Assembly: GCA_943914355.1 (NCBI GenBank)
Contig: CALUBS010000004.1
Span: forward strand, 43,353-107,352
DNA length: 64,000 nucleotides
From: an uncultured Corynebacterium sp.
Lineage (GTDB): Bacteria > Actinomycetota > Actinomycetes > Mycobacteriales > Mycobacteriaceae
Reading direction: 5' to 3'
Shown: positions 37,796 through 46,707 of the stretch, one piece after another
Numbering within the stretch: the stretch's first letter is position 1
How the letters are laid out: the number at the start of each line of letters is the position of its first letter
The notes under the pieces: model-generated
The model's input: only the letters and a program-made list of their open reading frames with translations
Told to the model about the DNA's origin: nothing
Databases searched by the model: none
Made by a program: the position numbers and the translations under genes

Positions 37796-39928
37796 ATGGT
37801 GGCAGCATCCGCTCTTCGCAGCGAAGCCTACGCCGCGGCGGTGCGCGTACTCCAGGATTTGGACCTACCGCCGCACACGGCGCTAGCTGCAACTGGCTCT
37901 TTGGCCAGGCAGGAGATGACTCCCTATTCCGATATTGATGTCATCTTGATCGTCTCGCAGGACCACGAGCCGGATCCCAGCCTGGTAGAGGATTTGTGGT
38001 ACCCGGTGTGGGATGCCAAATATCGGTTGGACTTCGCCTTGCGCACCCCACAGGAGTGCGCTGAAATTGCCCTGCAGGACGCCTCGGCTGGCTTCGCGCA
38101 GTTGGATCTGACCTACATCGCAGGCGAGAAGGTGCTTGTCGATGACGCCCGTCAGCGCCTCCTAAGCGCATGGCGGCGGCAACTACAGCGGGGCTTTGAT
38201 AGCTTTGTCGATATTGCCATTGCGCGGTGGAACCGTTCTGGCGCCGTTGCCACCATGACCAACCCAGACCTGAAGAACGGGCGTGGGGGTTTGCGCGATA
38301 TTCAGCTCTTGCGCGCTTTAGCTCTAGGAAATCTGTGTGATCTGCCCGCGCTGGAGGAAGAGCGGCGGCTGTTACTCGATGCACGAACCCTTTTGCACGT
38401 AAAGGCTCGCCGACACCGCGATATTTTGGACCCGGATTTTGCTGCCGATATTGCTGATGAATTGGGGTTTAGCAGCCGCTATGAGCTAACGGCAGCGTTG
38501 GTTATTGCGGCAACCGCTATCGACGATGCGGTAGAGCGTAGCTTGGCCACAGCAAGGGGCGTTTTGGGCAGTCGCGGCGCTGGTCCGGCACAGGGCCGGG
38601 ATCGCGTGCGGCGGCCCCTCGACGTGGATGTCGTAGCGGACGGGGCAGTTATCTCTCTGGCCCGCACGCCTAATTATGCAGATCCATGGCTGCTGACCCG
38701 CGTTGGGGCGGCCGCGGCCCGGACGGGTTATTCCGTTTCGGCAAAGACGTGGCGGGCATTGCAGGAGCTGCCGCCCCCACCGGAGCGGTGGTCACGGGCG
38801 GCCGTGGATGACTTTTTCGCTATTTTATCTTCGCCGTCCAATACCCCACGGGTCATTGCGGAACTGGATCGCTACGGGCTGTGGGAACGCTTAGTCCCCG
38901 AATGGGGTCATGTGCGTGGATTACTGCCCAGAGAACGCAGCCACATGCATTCCGTGGATTATCACTTGGTTGCCACCGTAACGCGCTGCGCCGAAGTGCG
39001 GACCTCGGTGGCCCGCCCGGATCTCCTCCTGTTAGCTGCGCTGTATCACGATTTGGGCAAGGGACATGAACGCCCGCACGAGCAAGTGGGGGCAGAGCTG
39101 GTGGCGCGGCAGGCCGCGCGCATGCGGTTTAATCTTGCAGATATCTCCCGCGTGCAAACGGTAGTAGCAGAGCATACAAGCTTGGCGCGATTGGCGGCGA
39201 CGATGGATCCGAGCTCGGATGCCGCGCGTGATGCCCTACTGGATGCGTGCCATTATGACCAATTGACCATTTCGCTGCTTGCGACCTTATCCAAGGCAGA
39301 TGCCTTATCAACGGGCCCTGGAGTGTGGTCCACTCGTACCGCACAGGCGCAGGCCCTTATCGTGGCCCGCGCCCTTGAGGCGAATAAGCCACGCATAGTG
39401 ACCCGCCCCTTAGTCCGCGTTCCCCAAGAAGCCTACGGGGTAGGGCTCGCGGTTGATTGGCAGGAGGAAGTGGTCACCGTGACCTGGTCCGGCGCCAATA
39501 AGGCAGAGTTTAAGCGCATTTTTGCGCTGATATCTGCCTTGGGGTGGACCGTTGTGCGGGCCAATTTCGTGCGCGGTGATGCCGGTGATTATCAGGCGGA
39601 GTTTGTAATCCGCACTGTGCAAAAGACTCTCACGGAGGCCGCGGAACCGGAGCGGTTTATCCAGTCCTATAATTCGCGGACGTATACCGAGCTTCCCGAT
39701 ATCGCAGGTGAGCCCACGACGGCGGCTTTTAATGTAGGCGGAATTTTGGAAATTCGCACCGTTGAGAGAATAGGTGCATTGGGCTATTTGGTGGAGTCTT
39801 TGCCGGAGTTTATGTGGCTGCGCCATGAGATCCTGGGCGCCACGATGATTGTGCATGTGTTCTTTGGAGCTTCGGTTTCGCGCGCCCAGGTGGTGGGGAA
39901 TGTGACCAGGGCCCTGGCTAGGGACTAA
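37796..39928 (+). CDS. glnD: PII nucleotidylyltransferase / removing enzyme
   Basis: 710 residues. N-terminal nucleotidyltransferase domain with GSLARQEMTPYSDIDVILIV (catalytic G-S-x10-D-x-D), GlnD middle region with LKNGRGGLRDIQLLRAL, HD domain LYHDLGKGHERPHEQVGAEL for the demodifying activity, and C-terminal ACT-like sequence that senses glutamine. The length is that of corynebacterial GlnD (shorter than the enterobacterial 890). It probably adenylylates GlnK. It follows glnK closely and precedes ffh. Confidence 0.95.
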   Translation: MVAASALRSEAYAAAVRVLQDLDLPPHTALAATGSLARQEMTPYSDIDVILIVSQDHEPDPSLVEDLWYPVWDAKYRLDFALRTPQECAEIALQDASAGFAQLDLTYIAGEKVLVDDARQRLLSAWRRQLQRGFDSFVDIAIARWNRSGAVATMTNPDLKNGRGGLRDIQLLRALALGNLCDLPALEEERRLLLDARTLLHVKARRHRDILDPDFAADIADELGFSSRYELTAALVIAATAIDDAVERSLATARGVLGSRGAGPAQGRDRVRRPLDVDVVADGAVISLARTPNYADPWLLTRVGAAAARTGYSVSAKTWRALQELPPPPERWSRAAVDDFFAILSSPSNTPRVIAELDRYGLWERLVPEWGHVRGLLPRERSHMHSVDYHLVATVTRCAEVRTSVARPDLLLLAALYHDLGKGHERPHEQVGAELVARQAARMRFNLADISRVQTVVAEHTSLARLAATMDPSSDAARDALLDACHYDQLTISLLATLSKADALSTGPGVWSTRTAQAQALIVARALEANKPRIVTRPLVRVPQEAYGVGLAVDWQEEVVTVTWSGANKAEFKRIFALISALGWTVVRANFVRGDAGDYQAEFVIRTVQKTLTEAAEPERFIQSYNSRTYTELPDIAGEPTTAAFNVGGILEIRTVERIGALGYLVESLPEFMWLRHEILGATMIVHVFFGASVSRAQVVGNVTRALARD

Positions 39929-39979
39929 GATTGAATAATTGAACTTTAGATCGATCTAATTTAAGGGAGCGCATCCGTA

Positions 39980-41611
39980 GTGTTTGACTCACTATCAGAC
40001 CGCCTACAGTCAGCCCTGGCGGGCCTGCGCGGCAAGGGCAAATTAACTGAGGCGGATATCAACGCCACGACTCGTGAGATTCGTTTGGCCTTGCTGGAAG
40101 CTGACGTTTCTCTAACGGTGGTGCGCGGGTTTATCAAGCGCATCAAGGAACGCGCCCGCGGCGCGGAAGTATCTGAGGCGCTCAACCCCGCCCAACAGGT
40201 GGTCAAGATCGTCAATGAGGAGCTCATTGAGATCCTAGGCGGAGAAACCCGCCGGTTGAACTTGGCCAAGAATCCACCGACCGTCATCATGCTGGCCGGT
40301 CTGCAGGGTGCTGGTAAAACCACCTTGGCCGGTAAATTGGCCAAGCACCTCACGAAGCAGGGGCACACCCCGATGCTCGTGGCCTGTGACTTGCAGCGCC
40401 CAGGAGCCGTGCAGCAGCTGCAGATCGTCGGCGAGCGCGCGGAAGTCCCGACCTTCGCTCCAGACCCAGGTACCTCCCTGGATTCCAATGACCACGAGAT
40501 GGGTACCTCGCACGGGGACCCGGTGGACGTCGCCAAGCGCGGTATTGCTGAAGCAAAACAGAAGCAGCACGATGTGGTCATCATCGATACCGCCGGCCGC
40601 CTGGGCATCGATGAAACCCTGATGACACAGGCGCGCAATATCCGTGATGCCGTCAATCCGAATGAAGTCCTGTTCGTCATCGACTCCATGATTGGTCAGG
40701 ACGCCGTGCAAACGGCGGAGGCCTTCCGCGATGGCGTGGACTTTACCGGCGTGGTTCTCACGAAGCTGGATGGTGACGCCCGCGGTGGTGCAGCGCTGTC
40801 CATTCGTGAGGTGACCGGTAAGCCGATTTTGTATGCGTCCACCGGTGAGAAGCTCGATGATTTTGATGTCTTCCACCCAGAGCGCATGTCTAGCCGCATC
40901 CTGGGAATGGGTGACCTGCTCTCCCTGATTGAGCAGGCGGAAGCCACCCTGGATCACCAGAAGGCCGAAGAAGCAGCCTCTAAGCTTGGCTCCGGCGAGC
41001 TCACGCTGAATGACTTCTTGGACCAGATGCTGATGATCCGCAAGATGGGTCCAATTGGCAACCTGCTGAAGATGATGCCTGGCGGCAAGCAGATGAATGA
41101 AATGGCCGCCATGGTGGATGAAAAGCAGCTGGATCGCATCCAGGCCATCATCCGCGGTATGACCCCAGAAGAGCGCGAGAACCCGAAGATCTTGAACGCG
41201 TCGCGCCGCAAGCGCATCGCCAATGGTTCCGGTGTAAGCGTTTCTGAGGTCAACCAGCTCATTGAGCGATTCAACCAAGCCAAGAAGATGATGTCCAAGA
41301 TGGCCGGCCAATTTGGCATGGGCGGTGGCGGACGTTCTGCCACCAAGAAAAAGCCAAAGGGCCGCAAGGGCAAAAACGGCAAGCGCAAGAAGGGCAAGGG
41401 CGGCGGTGGCAACCGCGGCCCCAAGATGCCGGGTGGTATGCCAGGAATGGGCGGCGGTATGCCGTCGATGGAAGAGCTACAGCAGCTGCAGCAGCAAATG
41501 GGCGGTGCCGGTGGCCTTGGCGGTGGAAAGATCCCCGGCATGCCCAAGATGCCCAAGGGCATGGAGAATATCGACCTCGATAACCTCAACTTTGGCAAGG
41601 GCAAAAAGTAG
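39980..41611 (+). CDS. ffh: Signal recognition particle protein Ffh
   Basis: 543 residues. N domain (FDSLSDRLQSALAGLRGKG), G domain with GLQGAGKTTLAGKLA (around 107-121), DTAGRLGIDETL and TKLDGDARGGAAL, then the M domain (GNLLKMMPGGKQMNEMAAM, GSGVSVSEVNQLIERF) that binds 4.5S RNA and signal peptides. The last 85 residues are an unusual tail: Lys-rich, then Gly/Met/Gln-rich repeats (PGGMPGMGGGMPSMEELQQL). Start GTG 39980 with AAGGGAG upstream. FtsY, its receptor, lies 10 kb earlier. Confidence 0.96.
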   Translation: MFDSLSDRLQSALAGLRGKGKLTEADINATTREIRLALLEADVSLTVVRGFIKRIKERARGAEVSEALNPAQQVVKIVNEELIEILGGETRRLNLAKNPPTVIMLAGLQGAGKTTLAGKLAKHLTKQGHTPMLVACDLQRPGAVQQLQIVGERAEVPTFAPDPGTSLDSNDHEMGTSHGDPVDVAKRGIAEAKQKQHDVVIIDTAGRLGIDETLMTQARNIRDAVNPNEVLFVIDSMIGQDAVQTAEAFRDGVDFTGVVLTKLDGDARGGAALSIREVTGKPILYASTGEKLDDFDVFHPERMSSRILGMGDLLSLIEQAEATLDHQKAEEAASKLGSGELTLNDFLDQMLMIRKMGPIGNLLKMMPGGKQMNEMAAMVDEKQLDRIQAIIRGMTPEERENPKILNASRRKRIANGSGVSVSEVNQLIERFNQAKKMMSKMAGQFGMGGGGRSATKKKPKGRKGKNGKRKKGKGGGGNRGPKMPGGMPGMGGGMPSMEELQQLQQQMGGAGGLGGGKIPGMPKMPKGMENIDLDNLNFGKGKK

Positions 41612-41631
41612 CCGCGCAGAGACATAAATAG

Positions 41632-41670
41632 AAGGTGGCCCATGACCTCTCAGGTGATGGGCCACCTTTG
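41632..41670. terminator. Terminator after ffh
   Basis: AAGGTGGCCCAT at 41632-41643 pairs perfectly with ATGGGCCACCTT at 41657-41668 (12 bp), 13-nt loop, then TG. The convergent acyltransferase gene ends at 41694, so it may serve both strands. Confidence 0.8.
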
Positions 41671-41693
41671 TGTGTGCCGTCGCGGGGGAGCGT

Positions 41694-43961
41694 CTACACC
41701 GGGTCGTTTTCCAGGGTATTGGGATACGGCACCGGGTTGGCGCGCCGCGTGCCACCGGTGGTGGGGGCAGCTGGCGATTCCTCTAGTGCTGCCTCTGCCT
41801 CTTCCGGGGAGATTTCTGGCGCCTCTTGTTGGACCTTTTCGCCGTTCAAGAAGGGCGTGAGGGCTTCTCGGATCATCGGCATCGCGGAATCAGCAAAGGC
41901 GTTGGTGATGTGGTGCATATCGCGGTAGACCATGGTGTTGCCGATGATGACCGGGCAATCGCCATTAGCATCGCAGAACCACGGCGCGGTATCGAGGGAC
42001 AGCATGTTTTCGTACTGCGATAGAACAACGGCACCTGGATCGTAAGGTTGGTAAACCTGCTCAAACCGCATGCCGCAGCCCACAGAGTCCTCAGTGGCAA
42101 CGTAGCACTCATCGAATTCGCGCGGCTCCCCGTCCTCATCGAATCCCCACGGGTTATCGCGGAAACCCAGGAAGGGGATATCGCGCTTGGATAGTTCTTC
42201 CCAAAAGGCTTGGTAGCCGGCGGGGACAGCGTCTGGGCCATGCCCGAATTCGTTTTGCGGGCGGGTGGTATTGGAGATAACCAACTCTGGCTGGGCTTCG
42301 GCAATGCGGTCCATGACCAGTTCACCCCACTCGGCGCATTCGGGGCTGACCGTGACGTCATCGCCAAGCTCGATGGGGCAACCTTGGCGCAAGAGGGGAA
42401 CCAGCTTGAAACCCATCTCTCGGCCGAGGCGGTCGAGGGCAGACGAGTATTGCTCCGCGTGGGATCCTCCCACCAAATAGACTTCCTTTTCGGCAGTAGT
42501 GTCGCCGAAAATGCAGGGGGTCTTGCCGTCCCTGCGCGTTTCAAAGAAGAAATCAGCGGGCTGGCTATCGGGCACGAAGCACCAGTTTGCAGCAACCGGC
42601 GGCTGGATTCCTCTAGCCACGATGGGATCAGGTTTGATCTCTACGCCATCCGGCGGGGTGATGTCATTGATGAACGTGGTAGCGCCGGGATATTGCTGGG
42701 GGTTGAGCATTTCCGCGTCGGCGATATTAAGGGTGCGCAGCCACAGCGGCTGAATGAGAAGCAGCGCCGTGACGCAGCTGGCGACCACGACGCCGCCGAT
42801 GGCCCGACCGGCACCGGCACGGGTGGACAGACTGGAGACTGCCTTGTGGGCTGGAAGATCCTCTGCCAAGGGTCGCTTGCGGTGCTGGCGCAGGGGACGC
42901 TCGATGAAGCGATGCGTGATATCTGCAAGCAGCAGGGAGATGGCAATAATAATGATGCCCAGCCACCACGACGGGGTCTGCTGGCCCAAGTACGAGGTGG
43001 ACAAAATAAGCAGCGGCCAGTGCCATAGATACAGTGGATAGGCGACATCGCCTAGCCAGCGCGCCTTTTTAGAGGCCATGGCCTTGGAGATCTTGCCGCC
43101 ACCGCCCAAGATGATGAGCACGGCACCGCCCAAAGGCAAAAGCGAGAGCGGTCCTGGGTAGGCGGTGGTCTCTGCGATGATGGCGCCGGTAAAGACCAGC
43201 ATGAAAAGGCCAAGGCCAGTAAACAGATCATAAAAACGCGCAGGAATCTTCCATGCAGAACCGTAGATGGCTAGAACCGCACCAAGGGTCAACTCCCAGG
43301 CGCGTGACCACGTGGAGTAGTAGTTTTCTGGAGTTCCGTGTAGCCCATGGCGCGAGGCATAGGCAAAGGAAATGATGGTCACCACGATGAGGATGGGGCC
43401 GGCGATTTGGTTGACCGTGGGGAAGCGGCTTGTGCGCAGTGAAGATTGCTGCGGGCGCCATTTCATTATCGCAGCCAGGATGAGGGCAAAGGCAATGCCC
43501 ATCAGGTAGAACTGGCCCTGCACGGACATCGACCACATATGCTGCAGCGGGGAAGTATCGGCGGCGGCCGCAGTGTAGTCAGCGTGTTGGCGCGCCAGCT
43601 CCCAGTTCTGGTAGTACAGCATGGTTGCCGTAATTTGCTGGGTAAATTCAGTGCGCATGAGCTGCGGCGTGAAAAGGCGCACGAAGATATACGTCACACC
43701 GATGACCAAAACAAGGCTTGGTACCAAGCGGCGCAACGTGCGCCAGATTGGCCACCATGGGTTCAATGACGCGTTGGGCTTGCCGGCATAGCGCAGCTGT
43801 GAGCCTAAAAAGAAGTAACCGGAAAGCAGTAAAAAGACATCCACGCCGCCGGAGACACGACCGACAAAGACGTGGTAGATAACTACGAGGCCAATTGCGA
43901 TACCGCGCAGACCATCGAGGTCATAGCGGTATCGAAAGTTGCGTGGAGAATCATTTGTCAT
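41694..43961 (-). CDS. OafA/OatA-type acyltransferase with SGNH domain
   Basis: 755 residues. The first 400 residues are an acyltransferase-3 membrane domain with about 10-11 helices; it begins RYDLDGLRGIAIGLVVIYHV (catalytic-type His) and has GGVDVFLLLSGYFFL and VAYPLYLWHWPLLIL. From about residue 490 the extracytoplasmic SGNH hydrolase domain shows GGSHAEQYSSALDRLG (nucleophile Ser), ISNTTRP (Asn) and YRDMHHITNAFA (Asp-x-x-His). Such proteins O-acylate cell-wall glycans. It ends in an acidic Pro-rich tail. Located between ffh and rpsP, convergent with ffh. Substrate is unknown. Confidence 0.92.
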   Translation of the reverse strand: MTNDSPRNFRYRYDLDGLRGIAIGLVVIYHVFVGRVSGGVDVFLLLSGYFFLGSQLRYAGKPNASLNPWWPIWRTLRRLVPSLVLVIGVTYIFVRLFTPQLMRTEFTQQITATMLYYQNWELARQHADYTAAAADTSPLQHMWSMSVQGQFYLMGIAFALILAAIMKWRPQQSSLRTSRFPTVNQIAGPILIVVTIISFAYASRHGLHGTPENYYSTWSRAWELTLGAVLAIYGSAWKIPARFYDLFTGLGLFMLVFTGAIIAETTAYPGPLSLLPLGGAVLIILGGGGKISKAMASKKARWLGDVAYPLYLWHWPLLILSTSYLGQQTPSWWLGIIIIAISLLLADITHRFIERPLRQHRKRPLAEDLPAHKAVSSLSTRAGAGRAIGGVVVASCVTALLLIQPLWLRTLNIADAEMLNPQQYPGATTFINDITPPDGVEIKPDPIVARGIQPPVAANWCFVPDSQPADFFFETRRDGKTPCIFGDTTAEKEVYLVGGSHAEQYSSALDRLGREMGFKLVPLLRQGCPIELGDDVTVSPECAEWGELVMDRIAEAQPELVISNTTRPQNEFGHGPDAVPAGYQAFWEELSKRDIPFLGFRDNPWGFDEDGEPREFDECYVATEDSVGCGMRFEQVYQPYDPGAVVLSQYENMLSLDTAPWFCDANGDCPVIIGNTMVYRDMHHITNAFADSAMPMIREALTPFLNGEKVQQEAPEISPEEAEAALEESPAAPTTGGTRRANPVPYPNTLENDPV

Positions 43962-44318
43962 AAAACGTCATTTCGTGCGCTTGCTCATGGGGAAACAAGC
44001 GTGGCGTACTTCTAAGCCTTCTGGGTCAAAGGTTTACGTTCGGCTAATCAGGTTACTCTTTAATGGTCTCGGAGGCATAACGAGGCAAGGTAGAATGCGG
44101 GAGACGCGGAGATTTTAAAATACTGCCTGCACACGCTAAAATGGTTCGGGTTATCGCAGTGGTGTGAACTGCTGACGATAATGAGACGTTTCATTCTGCG
44201 TAACACCGTTCCCGTCTACGGTCGGCCGGTACGTCACGCGCAGATAAAATCCAAGGGTTGAACCGGCGTGCTAAAAGGCGCGTGTCTGAACTGCCCAGTG
44301 ACTAGAAAAGGAGCCATC
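43962..44318. other. Intergenic region before rpsP (357 bp)
   Basis: It must hold the promoters of the divergent acyltransferase gene and of rpsP. TAAAAT runs at 44114-44119 and 44137-44142 are possible -10 elements for rpsP. A near-palindrome AATGAGACGTTTCATT lies at 44181-44196 (two symmetric mismatches). No open reading frame of convincing length is present; a 26-codon frame starting at 44182 has no support. Confidence 0.4.
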
Positions 44319-44819
44319 ATGGCTGTCAAAATTAAACTGCAGCGCGTAGGTAAGATCCGCGCCGCTGAATACCGCGTAGTTATCGCTGATGCTCGTACCC
44401 GCCGCAGCGGCAAGGTCATCGAGAACATTGGCATCTACCACCCGAAGGAAGAGCCTTCCCTCATCAAGATCGACTCCGAGCGCGCACAGCACTGGCTGTC
44501 CGTTGGTGCACAGCCTACCGAGCCTGTCTTGGCACTACTGAAGGTCACCGGTGACTGGCAGAAGCACAAGGGCCTGCCGGGCGCAGAAGGCACCTTGAAG
44601 GTTGCCGAAGAGAAGAAGTCCAAGCTGGACCTCTTCAACGAGGCGCTGGCTGAGGCTAATAACGGCCCAACCATCGAGGCCATCACTGAAAAGAAGAAGG
44701 CCAAGGAAGAAGCAAAGAAGAAGAAGGAAGCTGAAGAGGCTGCTGCAGCTGAGGCTGCCGCTGCTGCTGCCGGCGAGGCAGACGCTGAAGCAGAAGCTTC
44801 TGAGGAGTCCGCAGAGTAA
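44319..44819 (+). CDS. rpsP: 30S ribosomal protein bS16
   Basis: 166 residues. The core [31 protein letters not shown] and [11 protein letters not shown], ending about residue 100, is bS16. The last 65 residues are a Lys/Glu/Ala-rich tail characteristic of actinobacterial homologues. AAAAGGAG directly upstream of ATG 44319 supports the start. The usual companion KH-domain gene is absent; rimM and trmD follow only 1.4 kb later. Confidence 0.96.
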   Translation: MAVKIKLQRVGKIRAAEYRVVIADARTRRSGKVIENIGIYHPKEEPSLIKIDSERAQHWLSVGAQPTEPVLALLKVTGDWQKHKGLPGAEGTLKVAEEKKSKLDLFNEALAEANNGPTIEAITEKKKAKEEAKKKKEAEEAAAAEAAAAAAGEADAEAEASEESAE

Positions 44820-44833
44820 TCTGCTCGGTCTCT

Positions 44834-44858
44834 AGCGCCCTTTACTGATTAGGGCGCT
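44834..44858 (+). terminator. First hairpin after rpsP
   Basis: AGCGCCCT at 44834-44841 pairs with AGGGCGCT at 44851-44858; no T run. Confidence 0.5.
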
Positions 44859-44871
44859 GTGCATAAGCTTC

Positions 44872-44924
44872 ATCCCCCACCTGTCATCGTTGCATTTATG
44901 CGCGATAACGAGTGGGGGATTTTG
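44872..44924 (+). terminator. Terminator after rpsP
   Basis: ATCCCCCAC at 44872-44880 pairs with GTGGGGGAT at 44912-44920, inner CGTT/AACG pairs, then TTT. Confidence 0.75.
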
Positions 44925-44969
44925 CGCGCTCGGCCAGCGCGCGGCCGCCACTGAGGCTAGTGGCTAGCG

Positions 44970-45668
44970 CTATTCAGAGCGTGGCCGCAATTCGGGGTAA
45001 TTGGCGTATACATCGCCTGGATCTTTAAAATCCATCCCGCGCAAGCTGCCTGCGACGACGGGTTTGAATAGCTGATAGATTTCCTCCCGCGGCAGTTTAG
45101 ACAGGGGCCCGTCAATGGCAAGTACGGTAAACCCGTGGACGGCGGACCAAGACAGCAAGCTATTGTGTAGGAAATACTCTTTATTGGGCGTTTGGCCTTG
45201 GGCTTGGGCGTGACGGGCCAAGAGATCGAAGTAGCGCTGAATCAGATTCAGGTGCTCGCTTTTTGGATCATCGGGAGTTGAGGAGTCTACGCCGAGCATA
45301 AAACGAAGCGCCTTCCACTCCAACATGCAACGGAAGAAGTTCGTTTCATCCAAGGCAAATTCGAGGTAGGCATACCCAACCTGCACGAGGTGATCGGGGA
45401 AGGCGAGGTTGCCAGCTTTATCGGTGGTGTGGTGAAGGCGGCGCACGAGCTCGTCGGTGGCTAGTTCGGCTACCTTATCGTGCAGTTCTTCCTGATCCTT
45501 AAAGTGCCGGTAGGCCGAGGTGGGGGATACTCCTGCCGCGCGGGTGACGGCGCGGATGGTAATAGCCTCGGGGCCTTTTTCCTTTCCTAATTGCACGGCG
45601 ATCCGTAGCAGCTCGTCGTGGAGGTTTCCGTGGTGGTAAGGCTTGTTATGAGACTGCGATGTATCCAA
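44970..45668 (-). CDS. TetR-family transcriptional regulator
   Basis: 232 residues starting at TTG 45668 with AGGA 11 nt upstream. HTH domain: ITIRAVTRAAGVSPTSAYRHFKDQEELHDKVAEL at about 37-70. The N-terminal HHGNLHDELLRIAVQLGKEKG and a C-terminal half with WSAVHGFTVLAIDGPL place it in the TetR group with a WHG-type C-terminal domain (in this group the WHG motif is typically W-x-x-x-H-G). It lies 29 bp behind the cupin gene on the same strand, so the two form a bicistron. Ligand unknown. Confidence 0.9.
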   Translation of the reverse strand: MDTSQSHNKPYHHGNLHDELLRIAVQLGKEKGPEAITIRAVTRAAGVSPTSAYRHFKDQEELHDKVAELATDELVRRLHHTTDKAGNLAFPDHLVQVGYAYLEFALDETNFFRCMLEWKALRFMLGVDSSTPDDPKSEHLNLIQRYFDLLARHAQAQGQTPNKEYFLHNSLLSWSAVHGFTVLAIDGPLSKLPREEIYQLFKPVVAGSLRGMDFKDPGDVYANYPELRPRSE

Positions 45669-45697
45669 AATCTGTCCTAACGGTGTGTGTATTCCAA

Positions 45698-46123
45698 TTA
45701 GCCTGTAAGCATCGTTAAAAGCATTAGTGCCGGTTGCCCGTCTGACTGTTCTGTCGGTGAGTCCGAGTTCACATCCGGTAGGGGTGCGGCAACGCTATGC
45801 ACTATATAGGCGGGTAAGTGCACAATGTTACCTGGGGCTAGTGCGACCGTGTTCTCCCCACAAGTGAAATTCACTTCGCCGCGTATCGCCTGCACGGTGA
45901 TCGGGTGGGCGGCTTTGTGATCTGGCAGGGATTGACCAGGGGCAAAACTGAAAAGGATCAGGTTTGCGCGCTCACCGTTTAAGACTCGCTTGACCCCAGG
46001 GCGCTCACGTTCAGGATCAGTGGGAGGTGCCAAAGCCACCAGATCAAGGTCGATCAAGGGGGAGTTCGGTGCCTCCTGATGCGCGCTGCGAGGATCGGAG
46101 GACGGGTGGGGAGAGTCGTTCAT
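45698..46123 (-). CDS. Cupin-domain protein
   Basis: 141 residues. After a 40-residue polar N-terminus it has a single small beta-barrel domain: ANLILFSFAPGQSLPDHKAAHPITVQAIRGEVNFTCGENTVALAPGNIVHLPAYIVHSV. The cupin motif 1 is partly degenerate (DHKAAHP with two His) and motif 2 is P-x-x-I-V-H. It resembles small metal-binding cupins often used as sensors or tailoring enzymes. It is the first gene of a bicistron with the TetR gene and diverges from rimM. Start ATG 46123; no clear ribosome-binding site. Function unknown. Confidence 0.82.
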   Translation of the reverse strand: MNDSPHPSSDPRSAHQEAPNSPLIDLDLVALAPPTDPERERPGVKRVLNGERANLILFSFAPGQSLPDHKAAHPITVQAIRGEVNFTCGENTVALAPGNIVHLPAYIVHSVAAPLPDVNSDSPTEQSDGQPALMLLTMLTG

Positions 46124-46196
46124 GCTTCAAGCGTAATGCCTAAGAGTGAGATTGTGGGGAGCGCGGCAGGAAATAAGAGCAACTGGGTGTATGCGG

Positions 46197-46202
46197 TAAA
46201 CT
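46197..46202 (+). promoter_or_regulatory. -10 box for probable leaderless rimM-trmD transcript
   Basis: TAAACT with seven bases to ATG 46210 and no ribosome-binding site. Confidence 0.5.
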
Positions 46203-46209
46203 CTGCGCC

Positions 46210-46707
46210 ATGGAATTGATGATTGGGCGCGTCATTAAGTCGCATGGGATCAAGGGAGAAGTGGTGGTAGAGCCCACCACCGATGAGCCTGAGGTGCGCT
46301 TTGCGGTGGGAGAAACACTGCGGGGAAGGCAGGGCCGCAAGGGACACGAGTTGACTATCTCTGCGGTGCGCAGCCATAAAGGCAGGCTTTTGGTGACGTG
46401 CAAGGAAATTGCCGATCGCACACAGGCGGAAAGCCTGCGAGGCACCCAATTTTTCGCTGCCCCATTAGAGAATGACGACGAGGGCTTTTATGACCACGAG
46501 CTCGAAGGCCTGCGCGTTATCCACGAGGGGGAAGACATCGGCTCTGTGACCTCCGTCGTGCACGGGCCTAGCCAAGATCTCTTAGAGGTTGAGCTGGCTT
46601 CGGGCAACTCCGCCTTGGTGCCCTTTGTCCATGCCATCGTCCCCGAGGTCGATGTGGAAGCCGGCACGTGCACCATCCAACCCCCAGAAGGGCTGTTGGA
46701 TCTATGA
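46210..46707 (+). CDS. rimM: 16S rRNA processing protein RimM
   Basis: 165 residues. N-terminal beta barrel starts MIGRVIKSHGIKGEVVVEP; the C-terminal PRC-barrel domain has LEGLRVIHEGEDIGSVTSVVHGPSQDLLEVELASGNSALVPFVHAIVPEVD. It binds S19 and helps mature the 30S head. Its TGA overlaps the trmD ATG. Confidence 0.95.
   Translation: MELMIGRVIKSHGIKGEVVVEPTTDEPEVRFAVGETLRGRQGRKGHELTISAVRSHKGRLLVTCKEIADRTQAESLRGTQFFAAPLENDDEGFYDHELEGLRVIHEGEDIGSVTSVVHGPSQDLLEVELASGNSALVPFVHAIVPEVDVEAGTCTIQPPEGLLDL

Noticed and set aside
40235-41311. 358-codon open frame opposite ffh
   Set aside because: Antisense to a certain gene; His/Gln/Gly-rich composition is not protein-like.
44182-44262. 26-codon frame before rpsP
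   Set aside because: No ribosome-binding site, no family and too short to support.
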